Source of the DNA: Nannobrachium achirus
Lineage: Eukaryota > Chordata > Actinopteri > Myctophiformes > Myctophidae
DNA: 64,000 nt
Assembly: GCA_963921795.1 (NCBI GenBank)
Contig: OY997641.1
Coordinates: 60,090,675 to 60,154,674, forward strand
Direction of reading: 5' to 3'
The notes beneath the pieces were generated by a model. The model searched no databases. It was given only the letters and a program-made list of their open reading frames with translations, and was not told the origin of the DNA. Positions 15,136-26,505 of this stretch are shown piece by piece; within the stretch, counting starts at the first letter, position 1, and each line of letters begins with the position of its first letter. Position numbers and translations under genes: made by a program.

Positions 15136-15953
15136 GCCCACACAATTCTTCAAAGAGTTGATTCTATGCCAATGTGTTGTCCTGCACTAGTTTAATGTAA
15201 ACTGATTGCTACCCTATAGGCAAGCGTGCAGTAAACAAACATGGATTTAACCGTATTACAAGTACAACTGTTACATGGCTGGTCAGTAAGCACGATAGTG
15301 CATTAAAAAACAATTTGCATTTAAAATCACGAATAAATTGTATTGAATCTGATTAAATGTAAATCAACTTCACGCCCACTTTTGCCAGCACTCACACTCC
15401 CTGACTCACTTTTATATAAATGAATAAACTAAACTATGTTTACTTTTTACTGGGCTTCGGCGCCTGGGTGAAAACCATAGGACTGTAGAATGAGTCACCT
15501 TTCACCTAATTTCATCTCAAACGATTACACACATCTTTCCGTTGGTGTTTGAAGTCAGAGACAGCGGCAGCTACACATTAAACATGATTAAAGTATGTGG
15601 TTAAAAAGAACTGGGAAGGGAAATGAGAATCAAGCTAAGCAATAGGCTGCTTTGCAGTTATAGTGACACTATTTACAGATGAACACAGACTGTTCTAATT
15701 AATTATTATGTTCTGCATTGAAAGACACTGTGTTACAACTGGAATTGTCTATGGGCGTGTTGCATATCATTATTCAATGAAATAATAAATATACCCTAAA
15801 TGTATATAATATACTTAGTCCCAACCTGAGACTTTCCACATAGGAGGGGACATTTGTCCCGCTCATTTTGAGGGACAATAGAGCATGTTGTAGGGCTGGG
15901 CGGTAAAACATTTTGCAGAAACTAAGACACCTCCCTCCTTGTGGCAGAATCAC
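15136..15953. other. H4-H2B intergenic DNA (right)
   Basis: Same spacer as 1043-1860; no gene or recognisable repeat. Confidence 0.5.
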
Positions 15954-16006
15954 CCAATCCTGTGCAGGGATGTGTACCCTTCATTTACATGGGGTTGGTA
16001 TAAATA
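15954..16006 (+). promoter_or_regulatory. H2B promoter (right)
   Basis: CCAAT (15954-15958), octamer-like ATTTACAT (15983-15990) and TATAAATA (15999-16006), then ATG 61 bp later. Confidence 0.75.
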
Positions 16007-16054
16007 AGGGTGCTAAGCCGCATGGGGAGTCAATCCTTCTTCAGTATCTACTAG

Positions 16055-16441
<387 letters not shown>

Positions 16442-16467
16442 GCTGTCCTGCCTGCTCTAAACACAAC

Positions 16468-16483
16468 GGTCCTTTTAAGGACC
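16468..16483 (+). promoter_or_regulatory. Histone 3' stem-loop of right H2B
   Basis: GGTCCTTTTAAGGACC, with a downstream purine-rich AAGAAAAGAGATT at 16494-16506. Confidence 0.9.
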
Positions 16484-16506
16484 ACCCATCTTTTCAAGAA
16501 AAGAGA

Positions 16507-17456
16507 TTAACCTTTTACTGTCGACTTAAATTATGACCGCTTGTATTACAAAAGGGGCTTCAATTGAGCTTTTAAATGCAGTATCTGTAGTGTGTTAGCC
16601 TTTACACTTGCAAAATACAGGACACCCCTATCGTAAACTGATTTGTCTAGTATTCTAAGGCCAGTAGTACTGAATTTAGCTCATGGCACTGAGTTTGTGT
16701 TGCACTGTGGTTGTTCTTGACATTGACATGCAAATGTTTTTATGTTCGAAAAAACTCATTCATATGCAAATGTAATACTTTTCTTCTTCTTTTTTATTTT
16801 ATTTATTACGGACAGTCAACAAGTATGAGCATGATAGTAGCCTCTGATCTGACCTAAATATTCTTTTTAGCTTGTAGTGAGGTCGAATCCATAAGCACTG
16901 ATCATGGTGTGTATAATATATCCTATATGTTGTGTAGATTACCCCCAAACTGATAGAGAAAAAAACAAAACAAGAAAAAGTGACGTTGCCAAATTTTTTG
17001 ATAGTCAAAGTATGCAAGTGGTTAAAATAATTGTGATGCTATATTAACTTATTTTGCTGGGGAGTGGTCCCCAGACCCCTCTTGGCCACTTGCACTGTGC
17101 AGTGTGAAACTCAGCCTACAAGCCAAGGCCTGGCTACAACGCTACAAAAGTGCCTTGACATACAACCATGGATTTGGGGGTGAAAAAACATAATATATAG
17201 GCTATACTGTATGTATATTGACAAATTCGTTTTGCTACATCCACAAACAACACTGCTATCGTGGTCCCTTACTTACACGCGTAGGCCTATACACACGTAT
17301 AGACATATCATACAATTTGAGTATAAACCTACATACACAATTCAATTGTGTCTTGTGTGTTTGACCTATGTATTTCGTTGTAAATGGCACCATTGGAAAA
17401 CAATATATAATTGGACTTTCTTCAATAATTACAGGTGTGAAATGAGTCAAAATGAA
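16507..17456. other. H2B-H1 spacer
   Basis: AT-rich, no gene recognised. Up to 16995 it belongs to the inverted arm; the rest is unique in the window. The segment holds no obvious repeat. Confidence 0.5.
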
Positions 17457-18021
17457 TAATAACAAAACAAGAGCTTATGACCACAGTGTCCTCTCATAAG
17501 TTGCCATGCCACTGGACAGGTGTGCTTGCAGACACTGGGAAATGATGATTTTAAAACAAAACACTTTGACACAGATTACTTGTTTTACTTGTAATACATT
17601 GCCAGACATCTCCCCTTGCTGTGCAGTGAATATTTGCCAGGGTAATGTATGTTGGACATATTTTAAAAGAGAAATAACAAAGGAAAGTTGGTCAACATCT
17701 CTCCATGTAGAGAGGTTATAAACGTCCCAAAACAAAACTCAGGAGTCCCCAGGGCTTTACATGATTTTATTAGGACGTGAAACTAGTCTGCTATCTGCTC
17801 CACTTGTTCTTTTGACTTAAAAACTTTTATTCACTTGTGTTTTATGTGTTTTTTGTTGAGGAGAAAACACAACTGTCTCAGTATTCTGCAGCACACAGAG
17901 CACTGACCCTGTGGGTTGAGTCTACATGGTTCTCATGTGGTGTTTAAGACCAGCCCCTTCAGCGCGTTCACTGTCAGTTTGTCAGTATCAAGTTTCGAGA
18001 AGACAGGACTAAATTACTATA
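17457..18021 (+). promoter_or_regulatory. H1 promoter and upstream block (first H1)
   Basis: Contains the H1-specific AAACACA box (17865-17871), a conserved block GTATTCTGCAGCACACAGAG, then GTTGAG-CTACATGGTTCTCA and TTTAAG (17943-17948). The whole stretch is homologous, in inverted orientation, to 22484-23094 upstream of the second H1. Confidence 0.7.
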
Positions 18022-18627
18022 ATGGCAGAAGTCGCTCCAGCTCCAGCTCCGGCCAAAGCAGCCAAGAAGAAGGCAGCACCACGACCCAAGAAGACCGGCC
18101 CCAGTGTCGCTGAGCTGGTCGTCAAGGCCGTGTCCGCCTCCAAGGAGCGGAGCGGTGTGTCCCTGGCTGCGGTCAAGAAGGCTCTGGCTGCCGGTGGATA
18201 CGATGTGGAGAAGAACAAGGCCCGCGTTAAGATCGCCGTCAAGAGCCTGGTCGCTAAAGGCACCCTGGTCCAGCTCAAAGGCACCGGTGCGTCTGGTTCT
18301 TTCAAAATGAACAAGAAGGCTGAAGCGGTGAAGGCGAAGAAGCCTGCAGCTAAGAAAGCCGTCAAAGCAAAGAAGCCCGCTGCCGCCAAGAAACCCGCCG
18401 CGGCAAAGAAGCCCAAGAAGGTTGCAGCAAAGAAGCCCGCAGCCGCCAAGAAATCACCGAAGAAAGCCAAGAAGCCTGCTGCCAAGAAAGTAGCAGCAAA
18501 AAGCCCGAAGAAGGCAACAAAGAGTCCCAAGAAAGTGGCGAAGAAGCCCGCAGCAGCCAAGAAATCTCCCGCCAAGAAGGTTGCCAAACCTAAGGCAGCG
18601 AAGAAAGCAGCCCCCAAAAAGAAGTAA
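18022..18627 (+). CDS. Linker histone H1 (first copy)
   Basis: A 201-residue H1 that binds linker DNA at the nucleosome entry and exit. It has an Ala/Pro/Lys N-tail (1-27), a winged-helix globular domain (about 28-100: [30 protein letters not shown] to [13 protein letters not shown]) and a Lys/Ala/Pro C-tail with several SPKK-type CDK and DNA-binding motifs (e.g. [20 protein letters not shown]). The ATG at 18022 is the first in frame after the promoter. It differs from the second H1 at many globular positions (e.g. [10 protein letters not shown] versus [10 protein letters not shown]), so the two are diverged paralogues. Confidence 0.96.
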   Translation: MAEVAPAPAPAKAAKKKAAPRPKKTGPSVAELVVKAVSASKERSGVSLAAVKKALAAGGYDVEKNKARVKIAVKSLVAKGTLVQLKGTGASGSFKMNKKAEAVKAKKPAAKKAVKAKKPAAAKKPAAAKKPKKVAAKKPAAAKKSPKKAKKPAAKKVAAKSPKKATKSPKKVAKKPAAAKKSPAKKVAKPKAAKKAAPKKK

Positions 18628-18656
18628 ACTGTCAGTTCCACATTTATACCCACAAA

Positions 18657-18672
18657 GGCTCTTTTAAGAGCC
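18657..18672 (+). promoter_or_regulatory. Histone 3' stem-loop of first H1
   Basis: GGCTCTTTTAAGAGCC, 29 bp after the H1 stop. Confidence 0.9.
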
Positions 18673-18965
18673 AACCACCTGAATTTTATAAGAGTATCCT
18701 CAATTGTACTTATGCACCACGGACCACGGTCACATGTGAGATGAGACAAATGGCCCCTGCTAAAATACATTTAATGTATTACAAGGTTAAACGTTAAACA
18801 TCGTAGCTGACCTGTGTTCTAATCCAAATCACTTTTTCCTTGCCTTTTCCTCACATGCTTGCAAACCCACCCACCACCCCTGATATTGTGTTAAACCTAA
18901 CGACCTTTTGGTTCAACACGACATGAATAGTAAGTACCATTACACATCATATAGCATAGGGATTG

Positions 18966-19160
18966 GATATACATCAATTCAAATGAGCTTTATTGGCATG
19001 AGAAAACATACGTTTATATCACCAAAGCAAGTGTCAAAAATAAAATATAAACAGATGAAAATGGGGAACATATATACCGCTGGAGAGGGTATAAACAGAG
19101 CTACTTTATGTTGCATTGTGTCATTTTATACAGGGTATAAACAAAATAGCACTATTTTTT
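18966..19160 (-). mobile_element. Probable fish LINE 3'-end fragment
   Basis: The minus strand ends in CATGCCAATAAAGCTCATTT followed by GAATTG, a polyadenylation signal and tail type common in teleost LINE 3' ends. The upstream limit is uncertain and no ORF is present. The assignment is from memory of the tail pattern only. Confidence 0.4.
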
Positions 19161-19287
19161 CCTCAATACAATTTAGATAGTATAAGAAAATAAATAAAAC
19201 ACAGAGAAAGACTCATCATGTCGATAAGAAGAGTTGACTAGTAATATTACTGTAAACTGCTGTGACTAAAAACGAATAGGGGATTGA

Positions 19288-19290
<3 letters not shown>

Positions 19291-19335
<45 letters not shown>

Positions 19336-19339
19336 GGGG
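19291..19339. repeat. (GT)14 followed by a 21-G run
   Basis: Simple (GT)n from 19291, then an uninterrupted G tract at 19319-19339, immediately before a 27-bp block shared with the H4 promoter. The G run is a likely sequencing-difficult spot and could form a G-quadruplex. Confidence 0.95.
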
Positions 19340-19340
19340 T

Positions 19341-19979
<639 letters not shown>

Positions 19980-20011
19980 ACCTGCTTCATTCGTTTGACA
20001 AACCCCACAAA

Positions 20012-20027
20012 GGCTCTTTTAAGAGCC
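20012..20027 (+). promoter_or_regulatory. Histone 3' stem-loop of H2A
   Basis: GGCTCTTTTAAGAGCC; a clear downstream element TTTAAAGAGATTTT follows at 20042-20055. Confidence 0.92.
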
Positions 20028-20055
20028 ACCCACTGTTTCAATTTAAAGAGATTTT

Positions 20056-20570
20056 CCCCATTACTTAAACATGTACATTTCATATAAGCTCATTTTGTCA
20101 TGAGCATTTGTAGGCAATACAATACATGTACATTGCATGGATTGTGCCTCAGTTAATTCAGCATTGAAAGCTGATAATTTATCCAACATTAATTACATTC
20201 GTGTTAAATATTGAGACAAGATGCCTTCTCAGTCAACAATTCAATATAACTGGGCATAACGGTTTATATTGGTGTATTTAATTGTAGGATTAATTGACTT
20301 TCTATTAAAAAAAAAACATAATACATGGTCCATGATGGCAGATCTTTGAGCACATTGATATAATTGGAAAAATTAATTGGAGTATGATTTTACTATTATG
20401 CATACATACTCTTTATACATCAAAGCATCCTTGTGTCAAGTGTTGTTTTGTCACTCAAGTAGACATGTTTGTTTCTTCTCATCTCATATGACACACAATG
20501 TATTTTCAGTTTGCTGGAAAGTGGTATTCCATAGTATTATCTATTACAGCAGCTCCAGTGTGAAGTGTTC
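20056..20570. other. H2A-H3 spacer
   Basis: AT-rich non-coding DNA with no recognised gene or repeat. Confidence 0.5.
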
Positions 20571-20574
20571 CCCA

Positions 20575-21138
<564 letters not shown>

Positions 21139-21166
21139 TCTTTCCGTCACTGTCAAACCCCAAAAC

Positions 21167-21182
21167 GGCTCTTTTAAGAGCC
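21167..21182 (+). promoter_or_regulatory. Histone 3' stem-loop of H3
   Basis: GGCTCTTTTAAGAGCC, 28 bp past the stop, with TTTGAAGAGCAA downstream. Confidence 0.9.
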
Positions 21183-21204
21183 ACCAAATGTATTGTTTGA
21201 AGAG

Positions 21205-21828
21205 CAATAATTCCCTGCTTCGTATTAGGGTAGAATCAAACACTATTCACACACGTGCAATATTACGCAGGGACGTGTAGCACGCTCGCAAGGCAAATCT
21301 ATCTTATTTTACACGAACTGTTAAACACATTTACCAACCAGCATAATTTCTCTACAAAATATTGAACAAGATGGCCAATTGGCCATGGAAAACTAACCGT
21401 TTGCATAAAAAGTGGTCCTATCTATTGGAGGCAAATGATTAAAGAACACGTCAGGCATGTCATGTCAATAATTCCTAGTGGAGTAAAATATAATGCATAA
21501 ATGCATATTAGATTAAGCATTGTCATAGCAAAGAGAAAACTGAAAATATTGCTAGATTAATACGGAGTTATATTCCGATTGTGAAAATAAAATGTAACTT
21601 CCAAACTACCATTAGTTAACATGTAATTAAATACATTAATTGTATTTTAGCTGGGCTGTAGCCCCATTTGTTGCCTTAAATTAATTTAGACATTTTGCAT
21701 AGTTCTATTACGACACGGACCTTAATCAATTAATACAAGTTCTCACTGATGACAACTAATCACATAATTGATCGATCCTGAATGGCAGCACCAAGACAAT
21801 ATAGGAACTCTTTATCAAAGTTGTGGGT
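21205..21828. other. Spacer between convergent H3 and second H1
   Basis: AT-rich DNA where the two transcription units converge; nothing recognised apart from the flanking 3' elements (minus-strand downstream element of H1 near 21810). Confidence 0.5.
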
Positions 21829-21844
21829 GGCTCTTAAAAGAGCC
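21829..21844 (-). promoter_or_regulatory. Histone 3' stem-loop of second H1
   Basis: GGCTCTTTTAAGAGCC on the minus strand, 30 bp after the H1 stop. Confidence 0.9.
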
Positions 21845-21874
21845 TTTGTGTTAAACTGGTTGTTGTGAGGCTGT

Positions 21875-22483
21875 TTACTTCTTCTTGGCGGCTGCCTTCT
21901 TGGGTTTCGCCGCCTTGGGCTTTGCTGCCTTGGGTTTGGCTGCCTTCTTTGCTGGTGTTTTCTTAGCGGCAGCGGGTTTCTTCACTTTCTTTGGACTTTT
22001 GGTAGCCTTCTTGGGGCTCTTGGCTACAGCTTTCTTTGCAGCTGCAGGCTTCTTTGCCTTCTTGGGAGATTTTTTAGCGGCTGCGGGCTTCTTGGCTGCC
22101 GCCTTCTTGGGAGATTTCTTTGCCGCGGCGGGTTTCTTGGCTGCAGGCTTCTTGGCTTTGACTGCTTTCTTTTCAGCCTTCTTGTTGAGCTTGAAAGACC
22201 CAGAAGCACCGGTCCCCTTGGTCTGAAGCAGGGTGCCGTTTGCTACCAGCCTCTTTACAGTGTTCTTAACGATGACCTTCTTCTTGTCCACGTCGACGCC
22301 ACCGGCGGCCAGAGCCTTCTTGAGGGCGGCCAGAGAAACACCGCTCCGCTCCTTGGAAGCGGTCACAGCGTTGACGATGAGATCCTGGACGCTGGGACCG
22401 TCCTTCTTGGGTTTAGCGGCGGCCTTCTTCTTTACTGCTTTGGCCGGGGCGGCGGCAGCTGGAGCTGGGGCGACTTCTGCCAT
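21875..22483 (-). CDS. Linker histone H1 (second copy)
   Basis: A 202-residue H1 with an Ala/Pro-rich N-tail ([15 protein letters not shown]), a globular domain at about 28-102 ([20 protein letters not shown] to [13 protein letters not shown]) and a long Lys/Ala/Pro C-tail with repeated KSPKKA motifs ending [10 protein letters not shown]. It is on the opposite strand to the first H1 and converges on H3. Upstream sequence matches that of the first H1, so the pair arose by inverted duplication followed by divergence of the coding part. Confidence 0.96.
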   Translation of the reverse strand: MAEVAPAPAAAAPAKAVKKKAAAKPKKDGPSVQDLIVNAVTASKERSGVSLAALKKALAAGGVDVDKKKVIVKNTVKRLVANGTLLQTKGTGASGSFKLNKKAEKKAVKAKKPAAKKPAAAKKSPKKAAAKKPAAAKKSPKKAKKPAAAKKAVAKSPKKATKSPKKVKKPAAAKKTPAKKAAKPKAAKPKAAKPKKAAAKKK

Positions 22484-23094
22484 TCTCTTCAGTATCGTAT
22501 TTCAGATGCACTGAACTAAAGTCTGCGTAGAGAGAGACTGATGGTGAGAGAGGAGGAGGGGGTGGGACTTAAAGGATTTGTGAGAACCATGTAGTCTCAA
22601 CCCACTAGGGCAGTGCTCTGTGTGCTGCAGAATACTGGGACACTTGTGTTTTCTCTACAACTTAAAACAGATAAAATACAGACTGAAAAATATATTGAAG
22701 TCAAATAACAAATGGAGCACATAGCAGACACGTTTCACTTCATAATAAAATCATGTGGAGTGCCGAGTGCTCCTGTGTTTTGTTTGGAGACGTTAAAAAG
22801 CTCACATATACACCACTACAAGGAGAGTAGTTTGCCATCTTTTCCCCGTCATTTGGCTTTTAAAATACTTTTAATATAGAACAACCAGTTTCATATTTGC
22901 CGCAGAGCAAGATTTGATGGCTGGCTTTGAAATAAAAGTAAAACAGGTCGTCTGTGGCAAAGCTTTTTGTTTTAAAACTGAAGCTTTCCAGTGTCGGCAA
23001 ACACAGCACTGATGTTGGCCTGCCCTGTGGCATGGACACTTATGAGAGAGGACACTGGTCATTTATCTGACTCTGCTAAGCTCTTGTTTTGTTA
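22484..23094 (-). promoter_or_regulatory. H1 promoter and upstream block (second H1)
   Basis: The minus strand has AAACACA (22645-22651), CAGTATTCTGCAGCACACAG and the GTTGAGACTACATGGTTCTCA-like block (22585-22605), in the same order as the first H1. Homology continues to the AACAAAACAAGAGCTTA segment near 23075-23094. Confidence 0.7.
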
Positions 23095-23576
23095 ATAATC
23101 ATAAGAAACCTGACACGTTATAGTTCATTTCACACTTACATTTATGATTTATATTTATTCAAGTATGCATACTGTGCACACTGAAATGATTTGGAACTGA
23201 TGAAAATAATACACTGACACAATCACGTTATGAACATGCATATAGCCAAGAAATTGTGACTGATTAGACAATACATTCCAAAATGCAAATGCTGCCGGTT
23301 CTATGACATTGAATATTCCCGTATCACACGTTCAGAGCTAAGTATTTGTGAATAGGCGCAAGACTGGCACCCCACACACTTTAAACTTACGCTATGTCAA
23401 AAGGGTCTGCTATTAGGTTGTTTGAGACAGCTAGATTGTTATTGCATGAACAATGTATGGTGTGTAATGATCTTTCTTCTATATGGTTTGCAGACTTGAG
23501 ATACAGCCCACATATCAATGGGCCAGCTGGGTGAGATTTTGCCGTGGAAAAGATCTCTTTAAGTAAGTAGATCATT

Positions 23577-23592
23577 GGCTCTTAAAAGAGCT
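23577..23592 (-). promoter_or_regulatory. Orphan histone 3' stem-loop and downstream element
   Basis: Minus-strand AGCTCTTTTAAGAGCC (one arm base mutated, A instead of G at its 5' end), followed at 23549-23563 by CTTAAAGAGATCTTTT, which closely matches the downstream element of H2A. No histone coding sequence lies before it on the minus strand; the adjacent DNA is retroelement-like. It is probably the 3' end of a deleted histone gene. Confidence 0.75.
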
Positions 23593-23639
23593 GTTGGCCC
23601 TAAACGATTGGGCCTCGGTGGCGAGCTGCTTCCTGGGGA

Positions 23640-23830
23640 CTTGATCTCATGTCAAAGTCAAGGCTCAGCCTCAAACTGCTGCAAAATCACCCCTAGTTGC
23701 TCCCGGTGAGCAGGTTGGTGCTTTGCATGGTGTCCACTTTCCTCTGCGGTGTATGAATGTTTGTGTGAATGGGTGAATGTAAAGCACCTTGGATAAAGAC
23801 GCTGCTGGATAATATTAATTAATAACTTAA
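23640..23830 (+). mobile_element. Fish interspersed repeat (LINE/SINE tail-like)
   Basis: Contains GGTGAGCAGGTTGGTGCTTTGCATGG-type and GTGAATGGGTGAATGTAAAGC / ACCTTGGATAAAGACGC segments that I recognise as a high-copy teleost repeat. Family assignment is uncertain and boundaries approximate. Confidence 0.45.
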
Positions 23831-24880
23831 ATAAATATGGATATGGATAAATCCATAACCAAAATAAGACAGAGACGAGCCAAAGGACAATCAATACATC
23901 GCTGTATTGAAGAGACTCAGACAAAGAGACAAAACAGTGAGCATACCATCCTAGTGGCAGCTTGCTAATTCTCTCTCCCAAAGATGGAAGTTAACATACA
24001 GTATATAAAGAATACAGATTATGACAGTTAGATCGTGGGACTCATTGAGTCGTTCCCATTATCATAACAAGCAGACAGAGATACAGTATAACCAAAACAT
24101 GATCTCGTAGTCAGTCACCATGACCTGTAATCCACTAGCTTGAACTACAGTACAACCAAAACATGGTCTCCTATATTGTAAATTCAGACATTAGTCCATA
24201 ATATAACCTAATAAATGAATCATATAATTATGTATCATAATTCATATCTAACTATCAATATGACTTGATAAAAGGATGATATTAACCATAACAAAATACA
24301 TAACAGACGCTATATACCGTAAATGCACTATTTACTGTATGTTGTCTTTATATAATAGATTAATTTTACTGTTGCTCTGACACTTACATTATGTTCTCTA
24401 CCCGTATCTTTGTTTCATAATTCTGCAGCACGTGTCTCCCTCCCAAACGACCGCTGTTTCCTTGGCTTTACAGCCGAACATATGAACTTGGAGCCGGGCT
24501 GAATTAATGAGAAGACACCGCTGAGTACCGAAATTAAGTCGGGAGGTCACTACATTTCTGCATCACCGCTGAGCCGAGTTCAGTCGGTTGATGCTCTCCC
24601 GAACCGGGAGGGAAACCCATATTTGGGTCTGGTCAGTGCCAAAAATAAAATAAGTTAGGCTCTTTATAAGAGTGTGAATCGACCCTTAGCCACTTTAGCC
24701 ATTTTGATGGGTAAGGTAAGGCAGGTCGTCTTGACATGTGACCAGTCTGACTACCTGCTTGTTATTGAGACAACATCCAATGATCACGCACACATTGCGT
24801 CCATATGTACGTGACTAAAAAAATAAAAGCAATGCAGCTTTAGTCCATGCATGAGGTAAAATGTGTGTTTAATTTGTACA
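23831..24880. other. Spacer with a small GC-rich island
   Basis: Mostly AT-rich with no gene. At 24460-24630 a more GC-rich segment contains two CACCGCTGAG words and a CTCCCGAACCGGGAG hairpin. I could not match it to any snRNA, 5S rRNA or tRNA. Confidence 0.4.
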
Positions 24881-24960
24881 CGGGCCGGTCAGAGTGAACC
24901 AAAGGGCTGCATGCGGCCCCCGGGCCGTACAATGCCCAGGTCTGCTCTACACCCACTGCT
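24880..24960. mobile_element. hAT-like MITE remnant
   Basis: GGGCTGCATGCGGCCCCCGG and GCCCAGGTCTGCTC resemble the ends of vertebrate hAT (Charlie-type) non-autonomous elements. No complete element was delimited. Confidence 0.35.
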
Positions 24961-25121
24961 GCCATGATCTCTAAATCACACCTGTGTGAACTGAGCGGTG
25001 GAGGCCTGGGCACCTTGAGGTACATGCAGGGGTTGAGGTATATGTAGTAGAAGTAAAACTATTAAGTACAAATACCTTAAAATGATCTAATCCAACTCTC
25101 TAAAGGGCTAGTGAAATTTCT

Positions 25122-25136
25122 ATGTGTGTGTGTGGG

Positions 25137-25213
<77 letters not shown>

Positions 25214-25313
25214 CAAGCGTGCGTGTGTTCAAGCGTGCGTGCGTGTGTGTCTCTGGTCTGGTCTCTTCTGGGCTTGTGTTGACCTCAATGGCCCCTGACC
25301 GATTGACCCCTTG

Positions 25314-25369
<56 letters not shown>
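25122..25369. repeat. (GT)n microsatellites
   Basis: (GT)n at 25122-25134, 25139-25212 and 25315-25369, separated by a GT-derived GCGTGTGTTCAA repeat. Apparent ORFs here are simple-repeat artefacts. Confidence 0.97.
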
Positions 25370-25371
<2 letters not shown>

Positions 25372-26027
25372 TCAGGAGAGGTATGGCAGGCTACAGACAC
25401 GGCCAGCCACAGATAACGAAAGCCAAATACAGGAGTGGCGAGACCACCGCTCAAAAAAAGGTTTTATTGCACTACTGTGATAAACAAGTACGTTTAGGTT
25501 GCATGTTCAAATCATGCATACTACTGTACATGCAGTAGTTAACAACCCACACTAGATCATTGGTACCTTCCTCCCATCACCTGGACCACTATATCACCAA
25601 AATTGATCAATGAACCGGTCAGTATTCCATTAAATGGGAACAAAGATTGAAATGACCATAAAATCATGAATGACAAGAGTTCAATAATAAAGTCATATAA
25701 TAATAATAATAATCACAGCAGCCAGACACAACAGATATAATGGACATACCGGTATGTATTTCATAACAGTCTAGTGATCTACCATACAATGTAGCATCTC
25801 AGCTCGGAAACGGTGGCACAGTGGTAGGCTACTGATGAAAACGCAGGAGGAGGCAGGATTTAGGACACTATGATTCTCACTAGGAGTGACAACAAGGCAG
25901 GACATGATCAGAAATATCTACATTAGAGGATCAGCCCAGGTTAGAAGGTTTCTGTAAAACGTTCTGCTTTAAGTAGTAAAGCACGATCAAATATTTCCCT
26001 TAACCCATTTAGGCCTAGAACTATTGA
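25370..26027. other. Spacer before the repeat arrays
   Basis: No gene recognised; includes a short (TAA)n stretch near 25700-25711. Confidence 0.4.
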
Positions 26028-26042
26028 ATGCTTTAACCAGTG

Positions 26043-26086
26043 AAAAATAGCAGATATACAAGCTCGCTTGTAGATCTGCTATTTTT
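26043..26086. repeat. GATCTACAAGCTC-family hairpin 1
   Basis: Arms AAAAATAGCAGAT(A)TACAAGC and GCTTGTAGATCTGCTATTTTT with almost no loop. Confidence 0.85.
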
Positions 26087-26440
26087 GAAGAAGTCGTGAA
26101 AATGTGTGCAAATCTTTGAATATATGTATTTTCAAAGTGAACGTTTGTAACTCAAATTTTGCTTCTGGGGGGTCCCTGGAACTAAATATGTTGAATGGGG
26201 GTCCGTGGCCAAATAAATATCATTTTGGGAGTCCTTCACATGAAAAGGTTTGAGAACCACTGACGTAGTAGTCTAGTCTCTCAAGAACAGACTATCTGAG
26301 CTCCAGTTAAGTGAAAAGGACCTTTTCTTTGACGATGGCTAGCCAGATTGCTGACATGGAAAAGTTTTTTCAAAAAACCTTAGAAGGATTCAAAAGACAC
26401 TTATAGAATCGGGTCAAAATTCTAATGTTCATGATTTTTC

Positions 26441-26505
26441 AAAAATAGCAGATCTACAAGCTCGCAGCGCGGCACTCGCTGTGAGCTTGTATATCTGCTA
26501 TTTTT
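26441..26505. repeat. GATCTACAAGCTC-family hairpin 2
   Basis: Arms AAAAATAGCAGATCTACAAG and its complement, extended inwards by CTCGCAGCG / CGCTGTGAG. Confidence 0.85.

Noticed and set aside
24460..24650. U-snRNA or 5S rRNA gene as a possible LINE target
   Set aside because: No agreement with U1, U2, U4, U5, U6 or 5S sequence landmarks as I know them.
24658..24675. GGCTCTTTATAAGAGTG as a second orphan histone stem-loop
   Set aside because: The stem is only 5 bp with a 3-nt loop, the flanking CC is lost and no downstream element follows.
25077..25454. ORFs of TH or CV repeats over (GT)n tracts
   Set aside because: Simple-sequence translation, not coding.
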